Below, one piece after another: positions 1 to 7,983 of a stretch of 53,108 nucleotides of DNA (its first letter is position 1; each line of letters begins with the position of its first letter). Made by a program: the position numbers and the translations under genes. The DNA is taken from IMG/VR virus record IMGVR_UViG_3300023178_000064, positions 1 through 53,108 of that record; one strand, given 5' to 3'. The stretch is from a virus. The notes below the pieces were generated by a model. The model searched no databases and was not told the DNA's origin. It saw only the letters and a program-made list of their open reading frames with translations.

Positions 1-459
1 GAATGGATAGTTTGTATGCACAGGCTGTAAAGTATTGTAATTTGCACTGTGGCTTATAATAATAGTAGGCGTTAAAGGAAAACATAGCCCGCCTGTTGCA
101 GCTAAAGGAGACAGTAGTTTAGCATCTTTTACATTTGGAGAAGTTGGCATTGATAGTTTTACACGCCAATCAGCATCTTTTGCTGTAGCAGAAAAACTTT
201 TACTAACATTTGATTCTACACGACCTGTCTCAGCTGACGGTAAATTTATACTTCTTATAAGTTTGTTAAATCCAGTAGCGCCAAAGGCAAACGATGCTGC
301 ATCTTTAATTGCATTATCAATGAATCCTACACCTGTGTTGAGTTTATCTCCAATAAAGTTTTGTACTGACGCTTCTGCATCATTTTGTAGTTGAGTCAGG
401 GCTCTATTAGCCTGTGTCCTGACCGCTCTGCCTATACTGTCAAAGGGATTAGTTGCCAT
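1..459 (-). CDS. Virion structural protein, N-terminal part (runs off the window)
   Basis: The open frame starts at the ATG complementary to 457-459 and runs 153 codons to the edge of the window, so the C terminus is missing. An AGGAG ribosome-binding site lies 7 nt upstream on the minus strand. The N terminus (MATNPFDSIGRAVRTQANRA) is followed by a predicted helical stretch. Residues from about 105 onward read WRVKLSMPT and then PLTPTIIISHSANY, a pattern I associate with uncharacterised virion proteins of marine T4-like phages. No enzymatic motif is visible. It is transcribed divergently from gp55. The assignment as structural rests on this resemblance and on the phage context. The exact role (tail, baseplate or neck) is unknown. 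Confidence 0.6.
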   Translation of the reverse strand, partial: MATNPFDSIGRAVRTQANRALTQLQNDAEASVQNFIGDKLNTGVGFIDNAIKDAASFAFGATGFNKLIRSINLPSAETGRVESNVSKSFSATAKDADWRVKLSMPTSPNVKDAKLLSPLAATGGLCFPLTPTIIISHSANYNTLQPVHTNYPF

Positions 460-485
460 TCAGTTCTCCTATATGTATTATTTAG

Positions 486-514
486 TTGACATAATTAAGT
501 ATGTAGTTTATAAT
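486..514 (+). promoter_or_regulatory. Consensus sigma70 promoter ahead of gp55
   Basis: TTGACA (486-491) and TATAAT (509-514) are separated by exactly 17 bp, a perfect match to the bacterial housekeeping promoter. It lies 26 bp upstream of the gp55 start, so the late sigma factor would be made by unmodified host RNA polymerase early in infection. Confidence 0.85.
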
Positions 515-539
515 ATGACTATTAAACTTGGAGAAACAT

Positions 540-1400
540 GTGCGATCTAGAAATTATTTAAACAACAAGGATATCTTATCAGAAATCCACAAATCAAAGA
601 ATACGTTTAATAGCTATATAGACCCAGAATACCATCAGTACGATATTATTCTTACAGATATAGAAAAGGTAAACAGATTAACTATTGCAGAAGCAAAAAG
701 AAACAAAGCAAAGCGTCTAAGCAATGCAGACTACGAAACCCGCAAAATGGCCGGTGAAAAGGTAAAACAAGCAGATTGCGAAGTTGACTGGAAAAAGATT
801 ACAAAAGAAGAACTAATCTTCCGTATTATGACATTTGATCATATTCCAGATGAACCTGGAAGAAAGAAAAATCCTAAAACTATAGCAGATCACAAGGTAA
901 AATTAAATTTTCCTCCATTTCAACACTATAAATTTAACGAAAATGATGAACTAGTGTGTGTAGGCAAAAGTCATTGGCAAGGCGGCATGGAAAACGGACA
1001 TTTTGATCATAAACACGGTAAAGCAACTAACAAACTAGCAACTATGTGGTTAAAATTAGTTGATAGGTATGCAACTAGAGGTAACGTTAGAGGTTATACT
1101 TACAACGACGAAATGAAGGGGCAAGCAATACTACAACTAGCACAGATAGGACTACAGTTCGATGAATCTAAAAGTAATAATCCTTTTGCTTACTATACCG
1201 CTGCTGTTACTAATTCATTTGTTCGTGTCATTAATATAGAAAAACGTAATCAAAATATTAGAGACGATATTTTAGAGATGAACGACTTAAACCCATCATA
1301 CACACGACAAGCACAAGGTGAATGGGAAGCCGCTGTAAAAAGAAATGAAGAACTAAAAACTTCAATTTTCCAAGAAAGAAAAGTGGTTGACAAAGATTAA
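540..1400 (+). CDS. 55: gp55-like sigma factor for late transcription
   Basis: This is the phage-encoded alternative sigma factor. In T4, gp55 binds host RNA polymerase and, with the sliding clamp gp45 and gp33, directs it to late promoters. The N terminus (RNYLNNKDIL) resembles the T4 gp55 start. The C-terminal third carries the conserved sigma-region-2-like segment NPFAYYTAAVTNSFVRVINI followed by a basic stretch. At about 286 aa it is longer than T4 gp55 (about 185 aa), with an insertion around residues 40-170. I choose the GTG at 540 because GGAG at 530-533 is spaced 6 nt from it. An in-frame TTG at 528 has no such site. Its product explains the TATAAATA-like boxes found across the window. 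Confidence 0.85.
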   Translation: MRSRNYLNNKDILSEIHKSKNTFNSYIDPEYHQYDIILTDIEKVNRLTIAEAKRNKAKRLSNADYETRKMAGEKVKQADCEVDWKKITKEELIFRIMTFDHIPDEPGRKKNPKTIADHKVKLNFPPFQHYKFNENDELVCVGKSHWQGGMENGHFDHKHGKATNKLATMWLKLVDRYATRGNVRGYTYNDEMKGQAILQLAQIGLQFDESKSNNPFAYYTAAVTNSFVRVINIEKRNQNIRDDILEMNDLNPSYTRQAQGEWEAAVKRNEELKTSIFQERKVVDKD

Positions 1401-1415
1401 CTTTTGTTATATTAT
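1387..1415 (+). promoter_or_regulatory. Sigma70-type promoter for gp47/gp46
   Basis: TTGACA (1387-1392) overlaps the end of gp55, and TATTAT (1410-1415) follows after 17 bp. TATATT at 1408 is an alternative -10. It lies 28 bp upstream of the gp47 start, so the recombination genes have their own early promoter. Confidence 0.7.
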
Positions 1416-1443
1416 AAACTAAAAGCCTTACGGAGGACTCAGT

Positions 1444-1734
1444 TTGTTTAAAAAAGCCGCTGTGTTTACTGATATACACTTTGGTCTAAAAAGTAACAGT
1501 CGCGTTCACAATGACGATTGCGAAGAATTTATAGATTGGTATATCAAAACAGCAAAAGAAAACGGATGTGAAACTGGTATTTTCTGTGGAGATTGGCATC
1601 ACAATCGAAACAGTCTTAACCTCACGACCATGGATGCTACTATTAGAAGTATGGAAAAACTTGGTAAAGCATTTGACAAGTTTATATTCTTCGATGGCAA
1701 CCATGATTTGTACTACAAAGATAAAGAGATGTAA
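1444..1734 (+). CDS. 47: gp47 recombination endonuclease, N-terminal part (frameshifted)
   Basis: This is the first third of the Mre11/SbcD-type nuclease subunit, which works with gp46 in recombination-dependent replication and DNA end processing. Metallophosphoesterase motifs are visible: FTDIHFG (residues 8-14), FCGDWHHN (about 47-54) and FDGNHDLYY (about 83-91). The start is TTG at 1444, with GGAGG at 1432-1436 spaced 7 nt away. The frame ends at a TAA at 1732, just after KDKEM. Adding one A to the AAA at 1723-1725 restores KDKRDVNSTAF and joins it to the downstream part. The restored protein would be about 340 aa, the same size as T4 gp47 (about 339 aa). No slippery heptamer is present, so a point deletion or a consensus error is likelier than programmed frameshifting. 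Confidence 0.85.
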   Translation: MFKKAAVFTDIHFGLKSNSRVHNDDCEEFIDWYIKTAKENGCETGIFCGDWHHNRNSLNLTTMDATIRSMEKLGKAFDKFIFFDGNHDLYYKDKEM

Positions 1735-2465
1735 ACTCTACAGCGTTTGCAAAACACATACCAGGAATTACATTTATCGATGAATTAACTGTAGAAGACG
1801 ATGTTGCTATTGTCCCATGGCTTGTAGCAGACGAATGGAAAAAAATACAAAAATGTAAGGCAAAATACATGTTTGGACATTTTGAACTTCCAAGTTTTTA
1901 CATGAATGCTATGGTTAAAATGCCTGATCACGGTGGTGACTTAAACAAAGAACACTTTGCTAATCAAGACTATGTCTTTAGTGGACATTTTCATAAGCGT
2001 CAAAATCAAGGCAAAATACATTATATCGGTAATGCTTTCCCTCACAACTATGCAGATGCATGGGATGACGAACGTGGTATGATGATTCTTGACAAAGAAA
2101 ACAACAAAGAACCAGAGTACATCAATTGGCCGGATTGTCCTAAGTATAGAACTGTTAAACTTTCTAAACTAATCGACGAACAAGACACACTTATAAAAAG
2201 CAAAATGTACCTGCGAGTAGAACTTGACATTGATATCAGTTATGAAGAAGCAAGTTTTATAAAAGAAACATTTATCAATCAGTATAACTGTAGAGAAATT
2301 ACACTTATACCTAAATCACATATTGAAGAAATTAGCACAGACTTAGACATTAGTTCATTTGTTAGTGTTGATCAAATCGTTGCAAGTGAGATATCTGAAC
2401 TAGACACAGACTCATTTGATAAGAAAAAACTTTTGGAGATATACAACGGATTAACGCATGATTAA
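1728..2465 (+). CDS. 47: gp47 recombination endonuclease, C-terminal part (frameshifted)
   Basis: This is the remainder of gp47 in another frame, open from the frameshift near 1725 to TAA at 2465. The first internal ATG is at 1869. It carries the remaining metallophosphoesterase motifs: VAIVPWL, FGHFELP and the metal-binding FSGHFHKRQ, which resembles the GHxH motif of Mre11 nucleases. The capping C-terminal domain follows. The stop overlaps the gp46 start, as expected for a translationally coupled nuclease/ATPase pair. On its own this part lacks the first metal ligands and could not be active, so function depends on whether the frameshift is real. Confidence 0.85.
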   Translation, partial: DVNSTAFAKHIPGITFIDELTVEDDVAIVPWLVADEWKKIQKCKAKYMFGHFELPSFYMNAMVKMPDHGGDLNKEHFANQDYVFSGHFHKRQNQGKIHYIGNAFPHNYADAWDDERGMMILDKENNKEPEYINWPDCPKYRTVKLSKLIDEQDTLIKSKMYLRVELDIDISYEEASFIKETFINQYNCREITLIPKSHIEEISTDLDISSFVSVDQIVASEISELDTDSFDKKKLLEIYNGLTHD

Positions 2466-4230
2466 AATTAAGGACCTAACCGTTAAAAATTTTATGAGTG
2501 TTGGCAACCAAACACAAGCGGTTGACTTTGATAAACAACAACTCACACTAGTACTAGGCGAAAACTTAGATCAAGGAGGTGACGATTCTGGCTCCCGTAA
2601 TGGTACTGGTAAAACAACTATAATTAATGCGTTAAGTTATGCTCTTTACGGCAACGCTCTTACGAACATAAGAAAAAACAATTTAATTAACAAGACTAAT
2701 TCTAAAGGAATGTTAGTTACACTTGCTTTTGAAAAAGACAGTGTTCAGTACCGAATTGAGAGAGGTAGATCGCCAAATGTTTTAAAGTTCTATGTCAACA
2801 ACGAAGAGCAAGTTGACATAGACGAATCTCAAGGTGATAGTCGTAAAACACAGGAATCGATTGATTCTTTATTAGGTATGAGTCACGACATGTTCAAACA
2901 TGTTGTAGCACTTAACACTTATACAGAACCGTTCTTAAGCATGCGAACAAACGATCAACGTGCTATTATAGAACAGTTACTCGGAATAACTATACTTTCT
3001 GAAAAAGCAGATCTTTTAAAAGAAGAAGTACGAAAATCTAAAGACGAACTTACGCAAGAAACTATGCGTATTGATGCAATACAATCTGCTAATTCTAAAA
3101 TTGACGAAACTATAGAAGGTCTTAAAAGCAAGCAAAAAGCATGGCTTTCAAAACGCACTACAGATGTTGTAAAGCTAAAGGAATCTATCGAAGAACTTGA
3201 ACACCTTGATATTGATGCAGAACTCGAATCGCACGAAAAACTAGCAAACTGGACTGAGCTAAACAATGCTATTTTGGCTCTTAATAAAGAAAAAAGCACA
3301 CTCGAGACAGCACAGTTACGTGCCAGTAAGTCTGTTAAAAAAGTCGAAAAAGACATCTTAGAACTAGATAGTGCTACTTGTTATACATGCGGACAGTCTT
3401 TACATGCAGACAAAAAAGCAGAAATTTTAGATAAAAAATCTAAAGAATTAGTTGATGCAGACGCATATCTTACAGAAATTACAGACAAACTAAACAGTGT
3501 TGAAAAAGAGCTCGGCGATATAGGTGATATCAACGGACGTCCGAACACGTACTACGAAACGTCTAAAGAAGCATATGATCATAGAAACAATGTAGACACT
3601 TTAAAAAATGCTTACGAAAACAGAAAAGATGAAGTTGACCCGTATCAGGAACAGATTGACGATCTTGAAGCTAGTGCAAAACAAGATATTGATTGGTCAA
3701 CAGTTAACGATATAACATCTACAAAAGAGCACCAAGAATTCTTGTTAAAACTTCTAACAAACAAAGACAGTTTTATACGTAAAAAAATTATCGATCAAAA
3801 TCTAGCATATCTAAACAATAGATTAACATACTATCTAGATAAACTAGGTTTGCCGCACACCGTAACATTCTTAAATGACCTTTCTGTTGAAATTACACAG
3901 TTAGGTCAAGACTTAGACTTTGATAATCTATCACGTGGTGAACGTAATAGACTTATACTAGGACTAAGTTTTGCCTTCCGTGACGTTTGGGAAAGTTTAT
4001 ATCAAAATGTTAACTTACTATTCATTGACGAACTTATAGACAGCGGTATGGATTCCAACGGTGTTGAAAACAGTCTTGCTGTACTTAAGAAAATGGGCAG
4101 AGAAAGAGAAAAAAATATCTACTTAATCAGTCATAAAGATGAACTTATTGGCAGAGTTAACAACGTTCTTAAAGTTGTAAAAGAAAATGGATTTACCAGT
4201 TACGAAAACGATATTGATGTAGTTGAATAA
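2458..4230 (+). CDS. 46: gp46 recombination endonuclease subunit, SbcC/Rad50-like ATPase
   Basis: This is the SMC-type ATPase partner of gp47, 590 aa (T4 gp46 is about 560 aa). Walker A is GSRNGTGKT (residues 45-53). A coiled-coil arm surrounds the zinc hook CYTC (308-311). The ABC signature is LSRGE (491-495), and Walker B is FIDE (522-525). Two such ATPase heads with two gp47 subunits form the Mre11-Rad50-like complex that resects DNA ends. The ATG lies inside the last codons of gp47 (8-nt overlap). All motifs needed for activity are present, unlike the broken gp47 reading frame beside it. Confidence 0.95.
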   Translation: MIKIKDLTVKNFMSVGNQTQAVDFDKQQLTLVLGENLDQGGDDSGSRNGTGKTTIINALSYALYGNALTNIRKNNLINKTNSKGMLVTLAFEKDSVQYRIERGRSPNVLKFYVNNEEQVDIDESQGDSRKTQESIDSLLGMSHDMFKHVVALNTYTEPFLSMRTNDQRAIIEQLLGITILSEKADLLKEEVRKSKDELTQETMRIDAIQSANSKIDETIEGLKSKQKAWLSKRTTDVVKLKESIEELEHLDIDAELESHEKLANWTELNNAILALNKEKSTLETAQLRASKSVKKVEKDILELDSATCYTCGQSLHADKKAEILDKKSKELVDADAYLTEITDKLNSVEKELGDIGDINGRPNTYYETSKEAYDHRNNVDTLKNAYENRKDEVDPYQEQIDDLEASAKQDIDWSTVNDITSTKEHQEFLLKLLTNKDSFIRKKIIDQNLAYLNNRLTYYLDKLGLPHTVTFLNDLSVEITQLGQDLDFDNLSRGERNRLILGLSFAFRDVWESLYQNVNLLFIDELIDSGMDSNGVENSLAVLKKMGREREKNIYLISHKDELIGRVNNVLKVVKENGFTSYENDIDVVE

Positions 4231-4439
4231 TGGATGATACTCACGATAAACTTGTAAAAGCATATTTAGAATATTTTGAAGAGAACGAAAAATTTGAATC
4301 TCGTAATTCTGTGCGAACACACGGAAGTGCAAGACGTGCATTACGTAACATACGTACACTTGCAAAATTACGCATGGATGAAATACACGAAAAACACTTA
4401 AACAAGGAAAAAAGTCAAAACGAACCTAGCGACGATTAA
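4230..4439 (+). CDS. Small conserved hypothetical protein
   Basis: This 69-aa protein starts on the last base of the gp46 stop codon (TAATG arrangement), so it is probably translationally coupled. It is predicted to be helical, with an acidic N terminus (YLEYFEENEKFE), a basic middle (RRALRNIRTLAKLR) and a charged tail. I recall similar small proteins at this position in marine T4-like phages, but no function is known to me. The basic amphipathic helix would suit a DNA- or protein-binding accessory, but that is only inference. Confidence 0.75.
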   Translation: MDDTHDKLVKAYLEYFEENEKFESRNSVRTHGSARRALRNIRTLAKLRMDEIHEKHLNKEKSQNEPSDD

Positions 4440-4458
4440 ATGCTAGGTAAGTACCTAC

Positions 4459-4908
4459 ATGGAGTGGACTTATAAAGGCAAAAAAATTGAAACCATACCA
4501 GAAGAATTTGAAGGCTTCGTATATCTAATAACGAATAAAAAAACAGGGCAAAAATATATAGGCAAAAAACTAGCAAAGTTTAAAACTACAAAGCCACCTC
4601 TTAAAGGCAAAAAGAATAAACGTAGAGGCTATAAAGAAAGCGACTGGAAAACCTATTGGGGTAGTTCTGATAGATTAAATGCAGACGTTAAAGCACTAGG
4701 CGAAAAAAACTTTACAAGAGAAATATTATACCTATGCAGAGGCAGGGGCGAAATGTCCTACATTGAGGCAAGAGAGCAATTTGACCGCCGTGTATTAGAG
4801 AGCGACGAGTATTACAATGGAATTATTAATGTTAGAGTTGGCGGTTCCGATAAATTGCGCAAGGCTTTGCTAGAACACACCATTAAGGCAAAACAATCCA
4901 ACACCTAA
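4459..4908 (+). CDS. GIY-YIG family endonuclease-like protein
   Basis: This 149-aa protein has GFVYLITN at residues 19-26 and KYIGKK at 32-37. These correspond to the two strands of the GIY-YIG nuclease fold, with the first motif diverged from GIY to FVY. A basic linker (GKKNKRRGYK), then WKTYWGSS, and later EAREQ complete a compact catalytic domain. There is no obvious C-terminal DNA-binding domain of the kind seen in Seg homing enzymes. It follows the recombination operon and immediately precedes the structured non-coding stretch. A mobile homing nuclease or a resident nuclease used in DNA processing are both possible. Fold assignment is fairly secure, biological role is not. Confidence 0.7.
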   Translation: MEWTYKGKKIETIPEEFEGFVYLITNKKTGQKYIGKKLAKFKTTKPPLKGKKNKRRGYKESDWKTYWGSSDRLNADVKALGEKNFTREILYLCRGRGEMSYIEAREQFDRRVLESDEYYNGIINVRVGGSDKLRKALLEHTIKAKQSNT

Positions 4909-5225
4909 GGTTAGCGGGCCAGTTTAGAAATACCGCTGTGGAAAAAGCATCCGTATAGGAGCACACGTAACACGTTGAGCGGCGTTCGGTAGTAGAGCGT
5001 TTGATTGGCGTAGGTTGATTGTTGGCAATCGAAACACCGCACATTGTACATAAAAACCGTATGCACTAGGAACGAAGCAACGGGTAAAAATATAGTGTAT
5101 TAGCTATAATTTAGAAATTATTGCTTATAAGCTATATTTTGATGTCGACGTAGGTTGGGAAAGGTCAGAGCCCATTGTACAGCGGATAAACACCTACTTC
5201 CAAGTCTCGGCTGGAGCGGACTCAC
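4909..5225 (+). ncRNA. Candidate structured RNA or leader, unassigned
   Basis: No convincing protein is encoded here. Predicted pairings on the plus strand include AGCGG (4913-4917) with CCGCT (4933-4937), GATTG (5017-5021) with CAATC (5026-5030) around a TTGG loop, and GTAGGT (5150-5155) with ACCTAC (5192-5197). The last encloses GGG (5157-5159) pairing with CCC (5171-5173). I looked for tRNA T-arms, tmRNA ends and glutamine-riboswitch signatures and found none. No terminator is evident at its 3' end, so it may be a long leader of downstream genes. Strand and boundaries are inferred. Confidence 0.4.
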
Positions 5226-5453
5226 ATGAAGCACCTTGAGATTAGATGGAACCGTAACAGGTTCCGTCTGACTGAAACAATCTACATGAAACTTAAACAT
5301 TATCACTACGTGATAATGAGTTCCATATATAATTCACTTCTATCATACATAATTAAATACGAAGTAAACAGTTTGAGCGATAGCGAAAACTTGTTTCGTG
5401 AAACGAAACACATAAATATATTAAGTATAATAAGGATGTTTTCATGCGAGTAA
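5226..5453 (+). CDS. Possible small basic protein
   Basis: This 75-codon frame starts with ATG after GGAG at 5213-5216 (9-nt spacing). The first 32 residues are strikingly basic and aromatic (MKHLEIRWNRNRFRLTETIY). The remainder is less protein-like and runs 10 nt into the next gene. Two perfect or near-perfect hairpins lie inside the frame, which argues equally for an RNA element. I do not recognise a family. It could be a real short peptide downstream of a regulatory leader, or chance. Confidence 0.3.
   Translation: MKHLEIRWNRNRFRLTETIYMKLKHYHYVIMSSIYNSLLSYIIKYEVNSLSDSENLFRETKHINILSIIRMFSCE
5242..5410 (+). other. Three successive strong hairpins in the leader of the 5444 gene
   Basis: Hairpin 1 has a 12-bp stem with two G-U pairs, arms 5242-5253 and 5260-5271, loop GTAACA. 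Hairpin 2 has a 9-bp perfect stem, arms 5298-5306 and 5310-5318, loop TAC. Hairpin 3 has an 8-bp perfect stem, arms 5392-5399 and 5403-5410, loop GAA. None is followed by a T run, so they do not look like intrinsic terminators. RNA stabilisers or processing sites are plausible. Confidence 0.55.
5411..5418 (+). promoter_or_regulatory. T4-like late promoter box CATAAATA
   Basis: CATAAATA differs from the T4 late consensus TATAAATA at one base. It sits directly after hairpin 3 and 26 bp upstream of the ATG at 5444. The gp55 gene upstream supplies the cognate sigma factor. Confidence 0.5.
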
Positions 5454-6211
5454 CTGATGTAATTTTTAAAGAAGATAAAGAAGCTGATCCAAAAATAGTG
5501 GCAAAATTTGCTGATATTAGTGATAGCCAAAGATCTTATTACATATATCAATGGGCTAAAGAAAAAGGCATTGATTCTGATGACGCAATGCAACTAGCAG
5601 GTTATAAGCGTGGTAGTTATATGGGTGCTGGTTCTTATATGTGGGACTATGATCCTCCAAATGAAAGCATTGAAGAAGCACCTGTTGGAATGATGAAAAA
5701 AGCAGGACAAGCTGTTGGTGCTAAAGTTCTTAGCAAAATTGGCATGAAAGGTAAAGCAGGTAACCTTGCTGGTAAAGCTGATTTATCTGATACCGCAAAT
5801 AATCTTTATAATGAATTTAGAAAGTTTCTTGGCACACAAGGAAAAGATGTAAAAACAGCAACTGGTGAAGAGCTTGCTGGATTTTTAAAATCTAAAGGTG
5901 CTAACGTTCCTAATATTCCTACAGGAGTAGTTACTAAACAACAGATTAATGCCGCTATTATGCAAGCGGCTAAAGACGCTATGCTTGGTAAGGCTGGCGT
6001 ACAAAAACCTGCGCCCGCATCTAGCGGTGCGCCGCAAGCGGCTGGAGGGCCTGCACCTGTTGATGCAAATAAAGATGGCAAGGATGATAAAACTGGTAAG
6101 CCTATGCCAAAACAAGCAAAGCAGGCACAACCTAAGATTTCACCAGAATTAATGAAAAAAATTAAAGCACTTAATCCGCAACAGAAAAAAGAATTGGCAA
6201 GTATATTATGA
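5444..6211 (+). CDS. Unrecognised protein, possibly virion-associated
   Basis: The product is 255 aa, with AAGGA 7 nt before the ATG. The N-terminal domain (residues 1-85) is acidic and aromatic and ends in the repeat-like YMGAGSYMWDYD. The middle (90-190) is Ala/Gly/Lys-rich and helical. A Pro/Ala-rich linker (APASSGAPQAAGGPAPV) leads to DANKDGKDDKTGKP, which resembles a calcium-binding loop. A short helical tail, MKKIKALNPQQKKELASIL, closes the protein. It overlaps the next gene by 4 nt. The late box ahead and the low-complexity composition suggest an internal or virion protein. I do not recognise a family. Confidence 0.6.
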   Translation: MRVTDVIFKEDKEADPKIVAKFADISDSQRSYYIYQWAKEKGIDSDDAMQLAGYKRGSYMGAGSYMWDYDPPNESIEEAPVGMMKKAGQAVGAKVLSKIGMKGKAGNLAGKADLSDTANNLYNEFRKFLGTQGKDVKTATGEELAGFLKSKGANVPNIPTGVVTKQQINAAIMQAAKDAMLGKAGVQKPAPASSGAPQAAGGPAPVDANKDGKDDKTGKPMPKQAKQAQPKISPELMKKIKALNPQQKKELASIL

Positions 6212-7983
6212 AACTAACAGAAGTAGAATCATTTGCACCTAACACACAAAAAATATTGCTAGAAGGTTGGCAAGACTTAACTGAATCTCAAAAAATTGAA
6301 TTAAATCGTTGGGAAAAAGAATTACATCCTTTGCTAGAACAGTATGTGAAAGTTTGTGAAGCAACACTTACTCCGGATCAAGTAAAAAATATTTTTAGAA
6401 GTGCAGAAGAAGTTGCTATGGCAGGTGGCAAGAATAGATCACTTGCTGGCAAAGCTGCAGACGTTGCAAAATTACCAGTTGATCTTGCAAAGAAAGTTGA
6501 TCAAAAAATTAACCAACTTGGCAAAATGGTTCAAAATGCAGGACCTGTACAAAATGCTGATGCAAAATTTGAAAAATTAAAAGCAGATATTAAATCAAAA
6601 AATAGCGACAGTAAAATTGTAAAAGGCATAGAAGCTGTTAGTAACTGGGCAAAAGAAAATCCAGGTAAAGCAACACTAGGTGTTGCTATTTTAACAACAG
6701 TAGCGGCTTTTGCAGGAGGACCTGCAGGCGGTGCCGCAGCAGGTTTAATTTTACGTTCAACAAAAGACTTACTCCAAGGTTCTAAACTTTCAAGTGCTGT
6801 TGGCAAATCTCTTAAAACAGCGGCATATGGTGCTCTTGCTGGTGCAGCCTTTAGATATATTGAAGATGCTGTTTGGGAAAACATTGCAACAGCAGGTGAC
6901 GAACAGTTAGCAGGCATGGCTGATAGTTTTGATAAAGCAAATTTAGAATCAGCACAAGAAGCTATCTTTGCAGATAAAGGATTTACTCCTGATGTACTAG
7001 AAGGTTCAACTAAACTTACAATGAGTGGTAATATAAACAATTTTTATTACAACTATGATACAGTATTAACTCCAGAACAAATAAGTGATTTTGAAGGTTT
7101 TCAACTTTCATTACAAGACGCAGGAAACTTTACTCCTGAATATTATCAAGAAGCTGCAAAGTTTCATGACTTTATGCTAGGAGTGCAAGAACAAAACAAA
7201 GAACTTACAGCTCTCTGGGAAGCACTTGGAAATATTCCAGAACAAGAATGGTCACCAGAACAAGTACAGCAATGGTCAGCTGCAAGTGACAATTTAGACA
7301 AACTTTTAAACACAATTGAAGCATCGGGCGAAGGAGCAGCGGCTGCTGTAACTGGTGCTATGACCGCTGTTGATAGTAAAGTAACAGATGCTCAAAAAGC
7401 AAAACCAATTCCATCAAGTGAGAAAAAACAATTAGAATTAGATCTAAAAGGCGGTAGTACAGCAACACCAGTAGATAAAAACTTTGATAAAAGTCAAAAA
7501 CTAAGTGACTTTGGTCCTGTAGGAGACAAAGCAGAATCAATTGACATGGAAGAACGTTTTGCATTATTCCTTGCAGAAGCAGATCCTGCTCAAGGAGAAC
7601 TTCCACTAAACAACCCAAACACAATGGGTGCAAAATTTAAAAGAGGTATCGGCAAAGCTGCAGGTGCTGTTGGCGGCGCAATAAAACAAAAAGCCAAAGA
7701 CATTGGCAATGTAGTTACAGCAAATAAATTATTTAAAAAATGGAAAGCCGCAGGCGAACCTTTAGATACAGGATCTATTATGAATATCCTACAAGATGTA
7801 GGAATGTCAAATGATCAAATTGCACAAATTGGACAGTCTTCAAATGTAGAACTTAAACCTGAAACAGTTCCACAACAACAGCCTAAAAGTCAACAACCAA
7901 TGATCGACTTAAAGGCTCTTGCAAATGAAATTAAGAAAGCAGGCGTAGCTGCGCAAGTAAAACAACTTTTATTAAAAGTTTAA
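6208..7983 (+). CDS. Unrecognised large protein with membrane-like segment, possibly virion-associated
   Basis: The product is 591 aa, with its ATG overlapping the stop of the gene at 5444. Around residues 150-185 lies a hydrophobic Ala/Gly segment (ATLGVAILTTVAAFAGGPAG) that could enter a membrane. Acidic helical regions follow, then a linker with KAKPIPSSEKKQLELDLKGG and a second basic Ala/Gly segment near 475-500. The layout resembles phage internal or ejected proteins with membrane-active segments, but this is inference. No enzymatic motif was seen. The gene ends in a 4-nt convergent overlap with the minus-strand gene at 7980. It probably functions with the preceding protein, since the two share composition and translational coupling. 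Confidence 0.6.
   Translation: MKLTEVESFAPNTQKILLEGWQDLTESQKIELNRWEKELHPLLEQYVKVCEATLTPDQVKNIFRSAEEVAMAGGKNRSLAGKAADVAKLPVDLAKKVDQKINQLGKMVQNAGPVQNADAKFEKLKADIKSKNSDSKIVKGIEAVSNWAKENPGKATLGVAILTTVAAFAGGPAGGAAAGLILRSTKDLLQGSKLSSAVGKSLKTAAYGALAGAAFRYIEDAVWENIATAGDEQLAGMADSFDKANLESAQEAIFADKGFTPDVLEGSTKLTMSGNINNFYYNYDTVLTPEQISDFEGFQLSLQDAGNFTPEYYQEAAKFHDFMLGVQEQNKELTALWEALGNIPEQEWSPEQVQQWSAASDNLDKLLNTIEASGEGAAAAVTGAMTAVDSKVTDAQKAKPIPSSEKKQLELDLKGGSTATPVDKNFDKSQKLSDFGPVGDKAESIDMEERFALFLAEADPAQGELPLNNPNTMGAKFKRGIGKAAGAVGGAIKQKAKDIGNVVTANKLFKKWKAAGEPLDTGSIMNILQDVGMSNDQIAQIGQSSNVELKPETVPQQQPKSQQPMIDLKALANEIKKAGVAAQVKQLLLKV

Noticed and set aside
1717-1740. Programmed ribosomal frameshifting in gp47
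   Set aside because: The codons GAT AAA GAG do not form a slippery heptamer and no downstream pseudoknot is evident. T4-type gp47 is not known to need it.
4909-5310. A tmRNA (including the two-piece type), tRNA or glutamine riboswitch in the non-coding stretch
   Set aside because: No GGTTCGANTCC-type T-arm, no paired acceptor ends and no GGAAGTAGG-type riboswitch signature was found on either strand.
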